14,426 nucleotides of DNA from an uncultured Kineosporia sp. (GCA_937859855.1 CALMAR010000012.1:1-14426), one strand, 5' to 3'. Positions 6,954-14,164 are shown, counted from the stretch's first letter. The notes: a model not told the origin generated them from the sequence alone. Translations and numbers: made by a program.

Positions 6954-7957
6954 AAGTCCGGCCCCGGTCCCGGGCCCGGCGGCGACCGGCGGCGAAGGAG
7001 TAGCAGGCCGTAACTGGCGGCGGCAGTGACGGCTCCTGCGAAAGCCAGGATCAGCCCAGCGCCGGGATTCCAGTGATAGGTGACAAAGAACGCCGTCGTG
7101 CCCGACCAGCCTCGAATTGCCGTGGCCAGATACAGCAGGATGGCCAGAACGCTCGCGATCAGACCGGCGTAGACGGCTTGGTCGCGGTAGGCCGGCCTCT
7201 GCATCGCGAACACGCCACCGATCACGGCGGCGGCGAACACAAGGGACAGCAGCCGAAGCCCGCCCGGCACGTGGTAGACGAGCAGGCCGAACTGATCAGC
7301 CGCTACCCAGCGCAGCAGGGAGCCCAGCAGCATGACTAATCCAGCGCCGAATGCCACCCGGGCCTCCACCGGAGCTGTGCCAAGATTCAGCCAGGGCGGC
7401 AGTCCCGCCGCGGCAGCGGGGGCGCTCTGATACTGCCCGGGATACGGCTGCCCGGGATACGGCTGCCCTGGATACGGCTGCCCTGGATACGGCGGCTGGC
7501 CGGGGTACGGCGAGTGCCCGGGATGGGCCTGCCCGGGGTAGCTCTGACCTTGATAGGGCTGTCCGGGATAGAGCTGCCCGGGATAGAGCGGCGGCGCGGC
7601 GTACTGATCTGAATACTGATCGGGATGGTGGACCGGCGAGGGAGCCGGCTCCGGCGGGACGAAGTCCTGCGGGCCAGGGGCAGTGGCCTGCCACGCCGTG
7701 AGCCCGAGGCCCGCCGGGGGATTTCCCTGGGCAGCCGATGCCTGACCGGGTGGCTCATAGCTCGCCGCCTCTGGCTCCCGTGAGATCAGCGGCTCGGATC
7801 CCGGCTCGGCAAGCTCCTGGGTGACCTCCGGCACCACCAGGGCCCAGCCCGGTGGGGCGGGCGGCCAAGCCGGATCGGGCTGCCAGCCGGGCGGAGGGAA
7901 CCAGCCCTCGGGCGGCGGGGGCCAGCCAGGGGCCGGGTTGAAACGAGCCACATCCAT
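6950..7957 (-). CDS. Proline-rich YPGQ-repeat membrane protein, four TM segments
   Basis: A 335-residue protein with no recognised enzyme domain. Residues 8-38 carry repeated Pro-Gly-Trp blocks (PAPGWPPPPEGW, PPPGWQPDPAW, PPAPPGW), common at the N-termini of actinobacterial membrane proteins. Residues 125-176 hold about eleven YPGQ-like units (YPGQLYPGQPYQGQSYPGQ and onward), a disordered, extensible tract. The C-terminal half has four hydrophobic segments (about 201-219, 233-252, 261-281 and 298-321) with a short RRR tail and a Pro-Gly-rich end. No signal peptide is seen; the Pro-rich part is probably cytoplasmic. The start ATG at 7957 follows GGAAG closely; an in-frame ATG at 8023 would add unlike sequence. 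The stop codon overlaps that of the TauE/SafE gene. Function not known; Pro-rich tracts of this type often act as protein-interaction arms. Confidence 0.75.
   Translation of the reverse strand: MDVARFNPAPGWPPPPEGWFPPPGWQPDPAWPPAPPGWALVVPEVTQELAEPGSEPLISREPEAASYEPPGQASAAQGNPPAGLGLTAWQATAPGPQDFVPPEPAPSPVHHPDQYSDQYAAPPLYPGQLYPGQPYQGQSYPGQAHPGHSPYPGQPPYPGQPYPGQPYPGQPYPGQYQSAPAAAAGLPPWLNLGTAPVEARVAFGAGLVMLLGSLLRWVAADQFGLLVYHVPGGLRLLSLVFAAAVIGGVFAMQRPAYRDQAVYAGLIASVLAILLYLATAIRGWSGTTAFFVTYHWNPGAGLILAFAGAVTAAASYGLLLLRRRSPPGPGPGPDF
7436..7495 (-). repeat. 15-bp tandem repeat encoding YPGQP
   Basis: Four head-to-tail units of the type CCCGGGATACGGCTG (plus-strand reading) start at 7436, 7451, 7466 and 7481. 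The first two are identical and the others differ by one or a few bases. More diverged copies continue to about 7590. Each unit encodes one YPGQP pentapeptide on the minus strand. Confidence 0.88.
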
Positions 7958-8066
7958 CACTTCCGAAACCCGGGGCCGGTCCGTCGCCGTCCGCTGGCTG
8001 ACACACCTACCACACTGGGCCACACCGGCTCGGTCGATGCCTCGTACTGTGAGCCTGAAGAAGCTC

Positions 8067-8072
8067 TAGGCT
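8067..8072 (+). promoter_or_regulatory. Probable leaderless -10 element (TAGGCT) of the copper-module operon
   Basis: TAGGCT matches the TANNNT -10 pattern and lies 7 nt before the GTG at 8080. This supports GTG 8080, rather than ATG 8107, as the start of the four-TM protein and a leaderless transcript for the YcnI operon. No copper-repressor operator was recognised in the 122-bp divergent spacer. Confidence 0.48.
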
Positions 8073-8079
8073 GCGATCT

Positions 8080-8712
8080 GTGACCCCTGGCCGTGGCGGG
8101 ATCAGAATGGCGCGCACCGCACTGTTCTCCGTCACGGCCGTGGCGCTGGGATGCACCGCGCACCTGGCAGCCGGCGGTCAGGTGCCTCTGCTCACCGGGT
8201 TCGGTTCGGTGCCCCTGGTGATGCTGGTGGCCAACCTGTTCGCCCTGCGGCGCCAGCGTTTCGGCGCCCTGTTGTTGTCGATGGGGCTTCTGCAGATCGT
8301 CCTGCACTACCTGTTGGTGGTCACCTCGGCCGCCAGCGAGTGCCACTTCACCGCCACGGCCGCGCGCCACGTCGGCCAGCTGCATCCCCTGAGCCCAGGC
8401 TGCTCTGGGATGAGCCACCCGATGTCCTCGATGGGTGGTGACCCAGCTGAGACTGTGCTGATGACACTGGCCCACACCTCAGCAGCTGCTCTGCTGGCGC
8501 TGATGCTGGCCCGAGGTGAGGCTGCGGTCTGGGAATTGGCCCGGGCATTAGGATTTCATGCTCTGAGGGCGATCTGGTGCGCTCCGGTCCTGGCCGGTCC
8601 AGCGATTCGGCCAGCCAGCCGGCCCCGGCCAGCCACCCGGCCGCGGCTCCGGGTGCTGGCGTCCAGGATCTCGCACCGGGGACCTCCGGTACTGACGAGT
8701 TCAGACCTCTGA
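8080..8712 (+). CDS. Four-TM membrane protein with Cys/His/Met-rich loop, partner of YcnI
   Basis: A 210-residue membrane protein of no named enzyme family. Hydrophobic segments lie at about 11-32, 37-56, 62-84 and 124-146. Between the third and fourth is a loop (85-120) unusually rich in soft-metal ligands: C88, H89, H97, H102, C108, M111, H113, M115 and M118. An arginine/proline-rich cytoplasmic-type tail follows. Genes of this layout are often found directly before ycnI in actinobacteria. The loop and the 43-nt gap to the YcnI gene suggest joint work in copper acquisition or delivery at the outer face of the membrane; this is inference. I prefer GTG 8080 because a TAGGCT hexamer sits 7 nt upstream (leaderless); ATG 8107 lacks a ribosome site. 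Family name uncertain. Confidence 0.7.
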   Translation: MTPGRGGIRMARTALFSVTAVALGCTAHLAAGGQVPLLTGFGSVPLVMLVANLFALRRQRFGALLLSMGLLQIVLHYLLVVTSAASECHFTATAARHVGQLHPLSPGCSGMSHPMSSMGGDPAETVLMTLAHTSAAALLALMLARGEAAVWELARALGFHALRAIWCAPVLAGPAIRPASRPRPATRPRLRVLASRISHRGPPVLTSSDL

Positions 8713-8755
8713 CCTCAGCACCGATCCTCCCAGTGAAAAGGATTGTCGATCTTCC

Positions 8756-9502
8756 ATGCCCAAAAAACGCTATGCCGTAGCTGTGCTCGCTGCCGGACTA
8801 CTGATCACGGCTGGAGCGGGCAGCGCATCTGCCCACGTGCACGTCATCCCCGATTCCACCGCAGCTGGCAGCTACACCAAGCTGACTTTCCGGGTCCCAG
8901 ACGAATCGCCGTCTGCCCAAACGGTCAAGGTGGCGGTCTCGCTTCCGCTCACTACGCCGCTGGCCGACGTCTCGGCCCAGCCACTGGCTGGCTGGACGCT
9001 GTCGATCCTGGAGGGTGACCTGCCCAAGCCGGTGCAGGTGGAAGGCGCCACGCTGACCAAGGCCCCGGTCAAGGTGACCTGGACCGCAACCGGATCGGGG
9101 GACGCCGCCGGGATCGCGCCCGGCCAGTTCCAGGAGTTCTCGATCGATGGCGGCCCGATCCCCGAGGGTGCCAAGCAGCTGGCCTTCCCGGTCGCCCAGA
9201 CCTACTCCGATGGCACGGTGGTGCAGTGGAACCAGCCCCAGCCTCCCGGCAGCGACGAACCGGAGCATCCACTGCCCGCGTTCGCCGTCACTCCAGCTGT
9301 GCCCGGGGCCGACGACGACCAGGCGGTCCCGCCCATTGGCGTGGCGGCTCAACCGTCCACCCAGCCGGCCGCCAGCACCGCTGCGCAGAACTCGGCCGGG
9401 TCCGGTGGCTGGGCCACCGGGCTGGGCACAGCTGGTCTGGTGGCCGGTCTGCTCGGCTTGGCGCTCGGTGCCGTGGCCCTGCGCCGTACCTCACGCGTCT
9501 GA
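8756..9502 (+). CDS. ycnI: YcnI family copper-binding protein (DUF1775), membrane-anchored
   Basis: A 248-residue exported protein. Residues 1-26 are a signal peptide (MPKKRYAV, hydrophobic core, AGSASA) with predicted cleavage before H27, leaving His as the mature N-terminus. In characterised YcnI proteins that His forms a mono-histidine brace for Cu(II), helped by a Glu and a Trp; the likely equivalents here are E50 in FRVPDES and W158 in TVVQWNQ. The DUF1775 domain covers about 27-182, with AHVHVIPDSTAAGSYTKLTFRVP as its start. A Pro/Ala/Ser linker (183-217) and a C-terminal membrane segment (about 220-241) with RR after it anchor the protein at the outer face of the membrane. It follows the four-TM Cys/His/Met-loop protein by 43 nt. 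AAGGA lies 13 nt before the ATG, a rather long spacing. Role: extracytoplasmic copper binding or hand-over. Confidence 0.92.
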   Translation: MPKKRYAVAVLAAGLLITAGAGSASAHVHVIPDSTAAGSYTKLTFRVPDESPSAQTVKVAVSLPLTTPLADVSAQPLAGWTLSILEGDLPKPVQVEGATLTKAPVKVTWTATGSGDAAGIAPGQFQEFSIDGGPIPEGAKQLAFPVAQTYSDGTVVQWNQPQPPGSDEPEHPLPAFAVTPAVPGADDDQAVPPIGVAAQPSTQPAASTAAQNSAGSGGWATGLGTAGLVAGLLGLALGAVALRRTSRV

Positions 9503-9534
9503 TCAGCAGTCTTTCGCCGTCCGGTCCGCCGGGA

Positions 9535-9572
9535 GCCTGGAGACCGCGGTTCGAAAAGGACCGGCTCCAGGC
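9535..9572 (+). terminator. Hairpin after the YcnI gene, possible terminator
   Basis: GCCTGGAG (9535-9542) pairs perfectly with CTCCAGGC (9565-9572), and CCG/CGG extend the stem past one bulged A; the loop is about 15 nt. No T-tract follows, so it would be a non-canonical actinobacterial terminator or a processing structure. It stands between ycnI and the DinB gene, which suggests these are separate units. Confidence 0.4.
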
Positions 9573-9629
9573 CGCCGGGGGCCAGGATGGGTCATCTGAG
9601 CACCAGAAGCTGCCGAGAAAGGATCGCCC

Positions 9630-10262
9630 ATGACCCCCGCAGTGCCCGTGCGGCTGGCACCTCTCGTTGATCAGTTCGATTGGGCCACCTCGCGGCTGAC
9701 CGATCGGATGACCGGACCCGACGGCAATGCCGGAAGCGGGGTACGGATTCCGGTCCCTCCCATGACCGACCAGGAACACCTATGGGAACCCGTGGCGGGA
9801 TGCTGGTCGATCCGGCGCCGTTCAGATGGGCCGGGCCCGGAAGCCACGCTGACCGGTGCGGGGGAGTGGGGCCGTGACCGAGCGGACAATCCGCAGCCAT
9901 ACCCGCCGCCCTTCACCACGATCGCTTGGCGACTGGGACACCTGGGCGAAATGATGATGCTGCGCGCGGATCATATGAACGGCACCCATGCCATGACCCG
10001 CGATGACTACCGCTTCAGCGGGTCTGCGGCAGAGGCGATCGAGGCCTTCGTGACGGCGGCCGCCGCGTGGCGGGACACCTTGATGAGCACCGACGAGGCT
10101 GGCCTGGACGCAACCGGCCGCAGTACGTATCCCTATGGCAGCGATCCCGAGGATCGTTTCATTGACACCGCCTGGTGGGTGAATCAGGAGGTACTCCACC
10201 ACGGCGCCGAGATCGCCTTGCTTCGCGATCTCTTCCGTGCCCGCCAAGGGCGGCCGTTGTGA
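9630..10262 (+). CDS. DinB family protein (DinB/YfiT-like four-helix metal-binding fold)
   Basis: A 210-residue soluble protein of the DinB superfamily, which includes mycothiol- and bacillithiol-dependent transferases. Recognisable parts are LVDQFDWATSRLTDRM (12-27, first helix), the TDQEHLWEPVAGCWSIR segment (46-62, the usual 'eyxWePxpgcWsvr' block), FTTIAWRLGHLGEM (95-108) and WWVNQEVLHHGAEIALLRDLF (182-202). The candidate metal ligands are H104 in RLGHLG and H190/H191 in VLHHGAEI; the classic three-His site would need one more from the first helix, which has no His, so the metal site may be altered. The start is clear: GAAAGGA about 7 nt before ATG 9630. It follows the YcnI gene after 127 nt with a hairpin between, and converges on the multicopper oxidase gene. 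Substrate unknown; thiol-dependent detoxification is a family-level guess. Confidence 0.82.
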   Translation: MTPAVPVRLAPLVDQFDWATSRLTDRMTGPDGNAGSGVRIPVPPMTDQEHLWEPVAGCWSIRRRSDGPGPEATLTGAGEWGRDRADNPQPYPPPFTTIAWRLGHLGEMMMLRADHMNGTHAMTRDDYRFSGSAAEAIEAFVTAAAAWRDTLMSTDEAGLDATGRSTYPYGSDPEDRFIDTAWWVNQEVLHHGAEIALLRDLFRARQGRPL

Positions 10263-10328
10263 CCAGTCCGGGTCAGGAACCCCGCCTGCTATTACGGTAC
10301 GGTCAGATCGCTCGGGTCCGCTCAGCCG

Positions 10329-11873
10329 TCATTCGGGAGTGTTTCGCAACCGGCCTACGGGACCAAGGTGATAGGGATCGCTGATCCCGGTGTACATCAG
10401 GTGGGCGATCATTCCCGCTTGGGCGTGATCCAGGTTGTGGCAGTGATCCATCCAGATCCCCGGGTTGTCGGCCAGGAAGGCGATCACAAAGGTCTGGCCC
10501 CTGGCGACATCCAGGGAATCCACCCACCAGGGACTGCCGGTCGCCGCCACCCCATTGCGGCTGAGCACCACGGCGTGGTGACCATGCAGGTGGATCGGAT
10601 GTACGTCGGCACCCAGCAACCCGCCGTTGCTGATCTTCATTTGCACCACGTCACCCTGTGAGACCACGAACATCGGTATATCCGGATATTTGTGCCCGTT
10701 GATCGTCCACCAGAAGCCAGGTTTGCCGTTCTCGAAACCGATCCGCCGCCCGATCCGATACTGGAAACGCCGATCCGGATGCTGGGCGTCGAAGGGAATG
10801 GCGGCCGGCTTTCCGTAGCTCAGCAGGTCGAGAGCTTGAGCTGGTAACCGGACAGCTGGCGGTGGCGCACCGGGAGCACCTACCAGCAGCCCGGTTCCGG
10901 CGCCGAGGTCGAGCCGGGTGGCGCCGCTGCCCGGAGCGACGACCTCGAAGTCGGCGCGGCCACCGGCTGGCACCACCAGGTAGCGATCGCCGACCGGGCC
11001 GGGCTCGTTCAGGTCGTGTCCGTCAATGGCGAGCACCCGGGCCCGGCTGTCCGAGACCGAGGCCCGCAGCGGTCCGTTGTCTGTATTGATTACCCGCAGG
11101 CGCACCTTCTGGCCGGGGGGTGCGGTCACCCGCTGAAGCCCGCTGCGGCCATTGATCGTCCGCCGTCCAGCGTAGCTGTGCACGGCGGCCAGGGCCTCCG
11201 GCGTCTTGATTCCGCCCCGGGGCAGCACGATCAGCGGTCCCCACATTCCGCCCCGGACCTGCGGGTCGGCCTCCTGATGCGAGTGATACCAATAGGTGCC
11301 GGCATCCTGGACCACGAAACGGTAGACGTGATCCTGACCCGGTCCGACGGCGTCCTGAGTGACGCCCGCCACCCCGTCCTCGGCGTTGGGCACGTCGACG
11401 CCGTGCCAGTGCAGCGTGACGCCGGCTCCGACGTTGTCATTGTGCAGGGTCACCTGGACCAGATCGCCCTGAGTGGCCGTGATCAGCGGGCCGGGCGAGC
11501 GGCCGTTCAGGGTGTACCCATCGACGCGTTCGCCGCTGGGCAGGATGAAGCGCTGCTGCCTGGCCACCAGGGTCAGCGCGACCTGCGGCGGGCCGGTTCG
11601 CGGGCCGGTCAGGGAGCTCACGCTGACGTCGCCTGGGTGCGCCGCGCCGGGCCTGGCCATACCCATGACTGCTGGGCCACCGCCGAAATCGGCGGTACCC
11701 ATGGCCATCACAGACAACTGTGACGGCACCAGGCTGGCGTACCACATCCAGCCCAGGGCGATCAGGATGACGGCTGTGCCAGCGCCTCCGATCATCCAGG
11801 CGGGTGGCCGCGGCCCCCGCCCGTCCTGAACGGGACCACCGGCCCCGGCAACTTGGACCTTCGTCGCAGGCAT
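10329..11873 (-). CDS. Membrane-anchored multicopper oxidase
   Basis: A 514-residue three-cupredoxin-domain oxidase. After a cytoplasmic tail and one membrane segment (about 27-46) comes the extracytoplasmic enzyme. All four copper motifs are intact: HWHG (155-158), HSH (197-199), HPIHLHGH (425-432) and HCHNLDHAQAGM (477-488), the last giving the type 1 Cys C478, His H483 and likely axial ligand M488. These ligate one type 1 copper and the T2/T3 trinuclear centre, where O2 is reduced to water at the expense of a metal or phenolic donor. A Met-rich stretch (MAMGTADFGGGPAVMGM, 56-72) may help handle copper. The ATG at 11873 follows GAGGGA; the frame is open upstream to 12449 but there it only shadows the next gene. 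It lies 23 nt after the four-TM His protein, so the two form an operon. Laccase-like, cuprous or ferroxidase activity cannot be separated here. Confidence 0.93.
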   Translation of the reverse strand: MPATKVQVAGAGGPVQDGRGPRPPAWMIGGAGTAVILIALGWMWYASLVPSQLSVMAMGTADFGGGPAVMGMARPGAAHPGDVSVSSLTGPRTGPPQVALTLVARQQRFILPSGERVDGYTLNGRSPGPLITATQGDLVQVTLHNDNVGAGVTLHWHGVDVPNAEDGVAGVTQDAVGPGQDHVYRFVVQDAGTYWYHSHQEADPQVRGGMWGPLIVLPRGGIKTPEALAAVHSYAGRRTINGRSGLQRVTAPPGQKVRLRVINTDNGPLRASVSDSRARVLAIDGHDLNEPGPVGDRYLVVPAGGRADFEVVAPGSGATRLDLGAGTGLLVGAPGAPPPAVRLPAQALDLLSYGKPAAIPFDAQHPDRRFQYRIGRRIGFENGKPGFWWTINGHKYPDIPMFVVSQGDVVQMKISNGGLLGADVHPIHLHGHHAVVLSRNGVAATGSPWWVDSLDVARGQTFVIAFLADNPGIWMDHCHNLDHAQAGMIAHLMYTGISDPYHLGPVGRLRNTPE

Positions 11874-11896
11874 GCGGTCCCTCACCCGGCGCGTGT

Positions 11897-12325
11897 TCAG
11901 ACCGGAGCGGTGGCAGCACCTGTCATGGGCCGAGCCGACACCCGGGAAGCCGCGAACTCCGCTGTGCCGATGATGACGAAAGCGTTGACGCCGTGCAGGA
12001 CTCCGATGATCGGCACACCGAAGGCGATGAACGCGAAGGTGATCTGGAGAACCACAGCCAGCACCACGAAGCCGGCCCGCTGAACCGCACCGGGGACGTG
12101 GATGAAGAAGGACATGATGAGCAGGGTCAGTGCGAGCAGTGGAATGATCCCCATGCCGAAAATGGCGTGCAGGACATCGCCGGTATTGCCGTCGTAGCTC
12201 TTGTCGACCACCGTCCCGCCATCCACGTCGTGGATCAGCAGGAAGTTCGCGAGTGCGATCCAGGTCGCCTGGAGCACGACGCATCCGGAGATCAGGTGAG
12301 CAATGATTCGGTAGGGCTTGATCAT
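11897..12325 (-). CDS. Small four-TM histidine-containing membrane protein (DUF6220-like), partner of the multicopper oxidase
   Basis: A 142-residue integral membrane protein. Hydrophobic segments are at about 7-31, 52-75, 82-103 and 105-127, joined by short loops; the first loop is polar (HDVDGGTVVDKSYDGNTGD). Membrane-embedded or border histidines H10, H53 (VLHAIFGMG), H76 and H111 (VLHGVNAF) recall small cytochrome-b-like four-helix proteins, and the H-x2-FG / LHGxNA pattern resembles DUF6220 proteins. Heme binding is possible but is inference. The ATG at 12325 has GGAAG about 10 nt upstream, and TAGGAT (12370-12365, minus strand) is a fair -10 element. It is first in an operon with the multicopper oxidase, 23 nt downstream, suggesting a role in electron or copper supply to that enzyme. 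Confidence 0.75.
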   Translation of the reverse strand: MIKPYRIIAHLISGCVVLQATWIALANFLLIHDVDGGTVVDKSYDGNTGDVLHAIFGMGIIPLLALTLLIMSFFIHVPGAVQRAGFVVLAVVLQITFAFIAFGVPIIGVLHGVNAFVIIGTAEFAASRVSARPMTGAATAPV

Positions 12326-12364
12326 CGGTCGCTTCTTCCGCCGTCGTCCATCGCTGACGCCGCG

Positions 12365-12370
12365 ATCCTA
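12365..12370 (-). promoter_or_regulatory. Possible -10 element of the multicopper oxidase operon
   Basis: TAGGAT on the minus strand matches TANNNT and would give a leader of about 33 nt before the ATG at 12325. No -35 match was found 16-18 nt upstream. A short palindrome CCTCGAGG at 12439-12446 lies further upstream; whether it is an operator is unknown. Confidence 0.33.
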
Positions 12371-12479
12371 GGCGAGCCGTGGATCTTCGGCCTACAGGTG
12401 CGGCTGCATTCCCAGATCCGAGATTGCCCTGAGAAATACCTCGAGGCAAGAACGTTGGCGTCCGTCCAAATGGGCTGAA

Positions 12480-13082
12480 TCAGGTGGAACCTGCCGTATT
12501 CAGGCGTACTTGGAGCTGGGCGGCCGCTCGACGCAGACCACTCGTGGGCGCCGCCCGGGCCAGGGCCGTCACGGCGACGGCGTGTTCCTGCTCCAGTCCC
12601 GGGTGCTGGACGAATGACGATTCGCCGTTCGCCGAGATCGCCCGGGCGACGGCGATCTCGGAGTCCAGGTACATGAGGTATGCGGCCTTGGCTCGTTGCT
12701 GGCCGTCTGCCCAGGGCCGGGGCTGCATCCGCTGACAACGGCGCTGAGCCTGTTCCAAGCCGGGGACACTGGCCGCGGCTGCCGTGGCGATGGGCCGGAA
12801 CAGGCGCAGCCGGGTGGCAGTGGCAAGGTCGGGCTCCACTCCTAGGACCACGCTGTTACTGGCCAGCGTCAGATCCTGGTGGGACTGGGTCAGCACCGAC
12901 TCGGCCGCGGAAACACATCGCAGCAGTTGCTGATACCGGCTGACTGCGTCCCGATGCTCCCACCACAGGCCAGCGAGAAGGACCATCGCGAGTCCGGCAC
13001 CGACGATGATCCGGCTGCGACGGGGCACAGCTGGGCGACGGCCGCCCTCCAGCACATCAGCCCGTTCGCCGCTCACCGTCAT
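12480..13082 (-). CDS. Hypothetical single-TM, probably extracytoplasmic helical protein
   Basis: A 200-residue protein not matched to a known family. A basic N-terminus (RRPAVPRRSR, 15-24) and one hydrophobic segment (about 24-41, ending GLWW) make it a type II membrane protein with most of the chain outside. The outer part is largely helical and Ala/Gln-rich, with just two cysteines after the membrane segment, C56 and C116, which could form a disulfide. A run like YQQLLRCVSAAESVLTQSHQDLTLASNSVVLG (50-81) suggests a helical bundle. The stop at 12480 is 154 nt before the start of the four-TM His protein on the same strand, so co-transcription with the oxidase operon is possible but that gene has its own -10. 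GATACT 6 nt upstream of the ATG at 13082 suggests a leaderless start. Function unknown. Confidence 0.68.
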   Translation of the reverse strand: MTVSGERADVLEGGRRPAVPRRSRIIVGAGLAMVLLAGLWWEHRDAVSRYQQLLRCVSAAESVLTQSHQDLTLASNSVVLGVEPDLATATRLRLFRPIATAAAASVPGLEQAQRRCQRMQPRPWADGQQRAKAAYLMYLDSEIAVARAISANGESSFVQHPGLEQEHAVAVTALARAAPTSGLRRAAAQLQVRLNTAGST

Positions 13083-13088
13083 GATCGG

Positions 13089-13094
13089 AGTATC
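13089..13094 (-). promoter_or_regulatory. Possible leaderless -10 element (GATACT) of the single-TM protein gene
   Basis: On the minus strand GATACT ends 6 nt before the ATG at 13082, and no Shine-Dalgarno site is present there. The geometry equals that at 6114 and 8067, though the first base departs from TANNNT. Confidence 0.33.
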
Positions 13095-13103
13095 CCGGCT
13101 CGC

Positions 13104-13127
13104 AGGTGTAGGTGCAGGTGCAGGTCA
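13104..13127 (+). repeat. 6-bp tandem repeat in the intergenic region before the aldolase gene
   Basis: AGGTGT, AGGTGC, AGGTGC and AGGTCA stand head to tail just upstream of the divergent single-TM protein gene. The rest of the 194-bp spacer (13083-13276) shows no clear promoter for the aldolase. Confidence 0.6.
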
Positions 13128-13276
13128 TGGCGCGACGGGCGATCGTCCAGCCCCGGCACCCGGTTCGCGCGGCGACATCGGACGCCCCCGAGGGCTCGGT
13201 GCGGCTTCGGTTGCGCCACAATGACTCACGTCGAGGCTGACTCCTGGGAATGAGCGGCCCTCACTCCGGAGGATCA

Positions 13277-14164
13277 GTGGACGCTGAACAACTGGCGAAG
13301 ATCAGTCAGGGGGCCGGCTTCTTCGCTGCCCTCGACCAGAGCGGCGGCAGCACGGCCGGCGCACTGGCACACTACGGGGTGCCGGAGACGGCGTACTCGG
13401 ACGAGGCTCAGATGTTCGATCTGATGCATGCCTTCCGGGCCCGGATCATGCAGGCTCCCGCGTTCGGCGGTGATCGGGTTCTGGGCACGATTCTGTTCGA
13501 GCAGACAATGGATCGTGACGTGGCCGGGATTCCGGCGGCCGAATATCTGTGGGAGCAGAAGCGGATCGTGCCGTTCGTCAAGGTCGACGAGGGGCTGGCG
13601 ACCGAGTCGGCCGGAGTGCAGCTGATGAAGCCGTTCACCCAGCTGGAGACTCTGCTCAGCCGGGCCCGGCGTCATCCCATCTTCGGTACCAAGATGCGTT
13701 CCTTCGTCAAGCGAGGCGACGAGGACGGCATCGCTGCGGTGCTGGATCAGCAGTTCGCGTATGCCGGCCGCATTCTGCAGGAGGGCTTCGTGCCGATCCT
13801 CGAGCCCGAGGTCGACATCCGCAGTCCCGAGAAGGAGCGTGCCGAGGACCTGCTCAAGGCCGGAATCGTTGAACGACTGTCTGCGATGCCGGATTCACAG
13901 CAGGTGATCCTGAAACTGTCGATCCCCAGCCGGGACGACTTCTATGCCGAACTGATCGCTCATCCCGGTGTGATGCGGGTGGTTGCCCTGTCCGGCGGTT
14001 ACTCGCAGCAGGATGCCGATACCCGGCTGGCCCGCAATCATGGCCTGATCGCCAGCTTCTCGCGAGCTCTGGCCGAGGGGCTGAACGCGGGCCAGAGCGA
14101 CGAGGAATTCGACCACGTGCTGGCGGCGTCCATCGCGGCCATCTACGCGGCATCGACCACCTGA
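13277..14164 (+). CDS. fda: Fructose-bisphosphate aldolase class I
   Basis: A 295-residue cytoplasmic enzyme of glycolysis/gluconeogenesis that reversibly cleaves fructose 1,6-bisphosphate to glyceraldehyde 3-phosphate and dihydroxyacetone phosphate through a lysine Schiff base, without metal. Class I blocks are all present: GFFAALDQSGGST (residues 14-26), LGTILFEQTMDRD (69-81), VPFVKVDEGL (98-107), GTKMRSF (137-143), PILEPEVDI (173-181), VILKLSIPS (210-218) with K213 as the likely Schiff-base lysine, and VVALSGGYSQ (235-244). Length agrees with the short bacterial form (Staphylococcus-type, about 296 residues). I chose GTG 13277: GGAGG lies 4 nt upstream and the product then begins in register with relatives (xxAEQLAKI). 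ATG 13250, in frame, would add nine residues and has no ribosome site. Convergent with the last gene, 8 nt apart. Confidence 0.93.
   Translation: MDAEQLAKISQGAGFFAALDQSGGSTAGALAHYGVPETAYSDEAQMFDLMHAFRARIMQAPAFGGDRVLGTILFEQTMDRDVAGIPAAEYLWEQKRIVPFVKVDEGLATESAGVQLMKPFTQLETLLSRARRHPIFGTKMRSFVKRGDEDGIAAVLDQQFAYAGRILQEGFVPILEPEVDIRSPEKERAEDLLKAGIVERLSAMPDSQQVILKLSIPSRDDFYAELIAHPGVMRVVALSGGYSQQDADTRLARNHGLIASFSRALAEGLNAGQSDEEFDHVLAASIAAIYAASTT

Noticed and set aside
7351..7701. Plus-strand frame with DTAALDTAALDTAA repeats
   Set aside because: It is the antisense reading of the YPGQP repeat tract; periodicity is inherited from the real gene.
9541..9562. GGTTCGAA resembling a tRNA T-loop
   Set aside because: The flanking bases do not form a T-stem and no anticodon arm or acceptor stem can be drawn; it lies in the loop of a hairpin.
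12439..12446. CCTCGAGG palindrome as a copper-repressor operator
   Set aside because: Only 8 bp and unlike the CsoR or CueR operator patterns I know; mentioned only as context.
11874..12449. N-terminal extension of the multicopper oxidase frame to 706 residues
   Set aside because: The extra part is Arg/Pro/His-rich nonsense lying over the four-TM gene in another frame; the oxidase starts properly at 11873 with its own membrane anchor.
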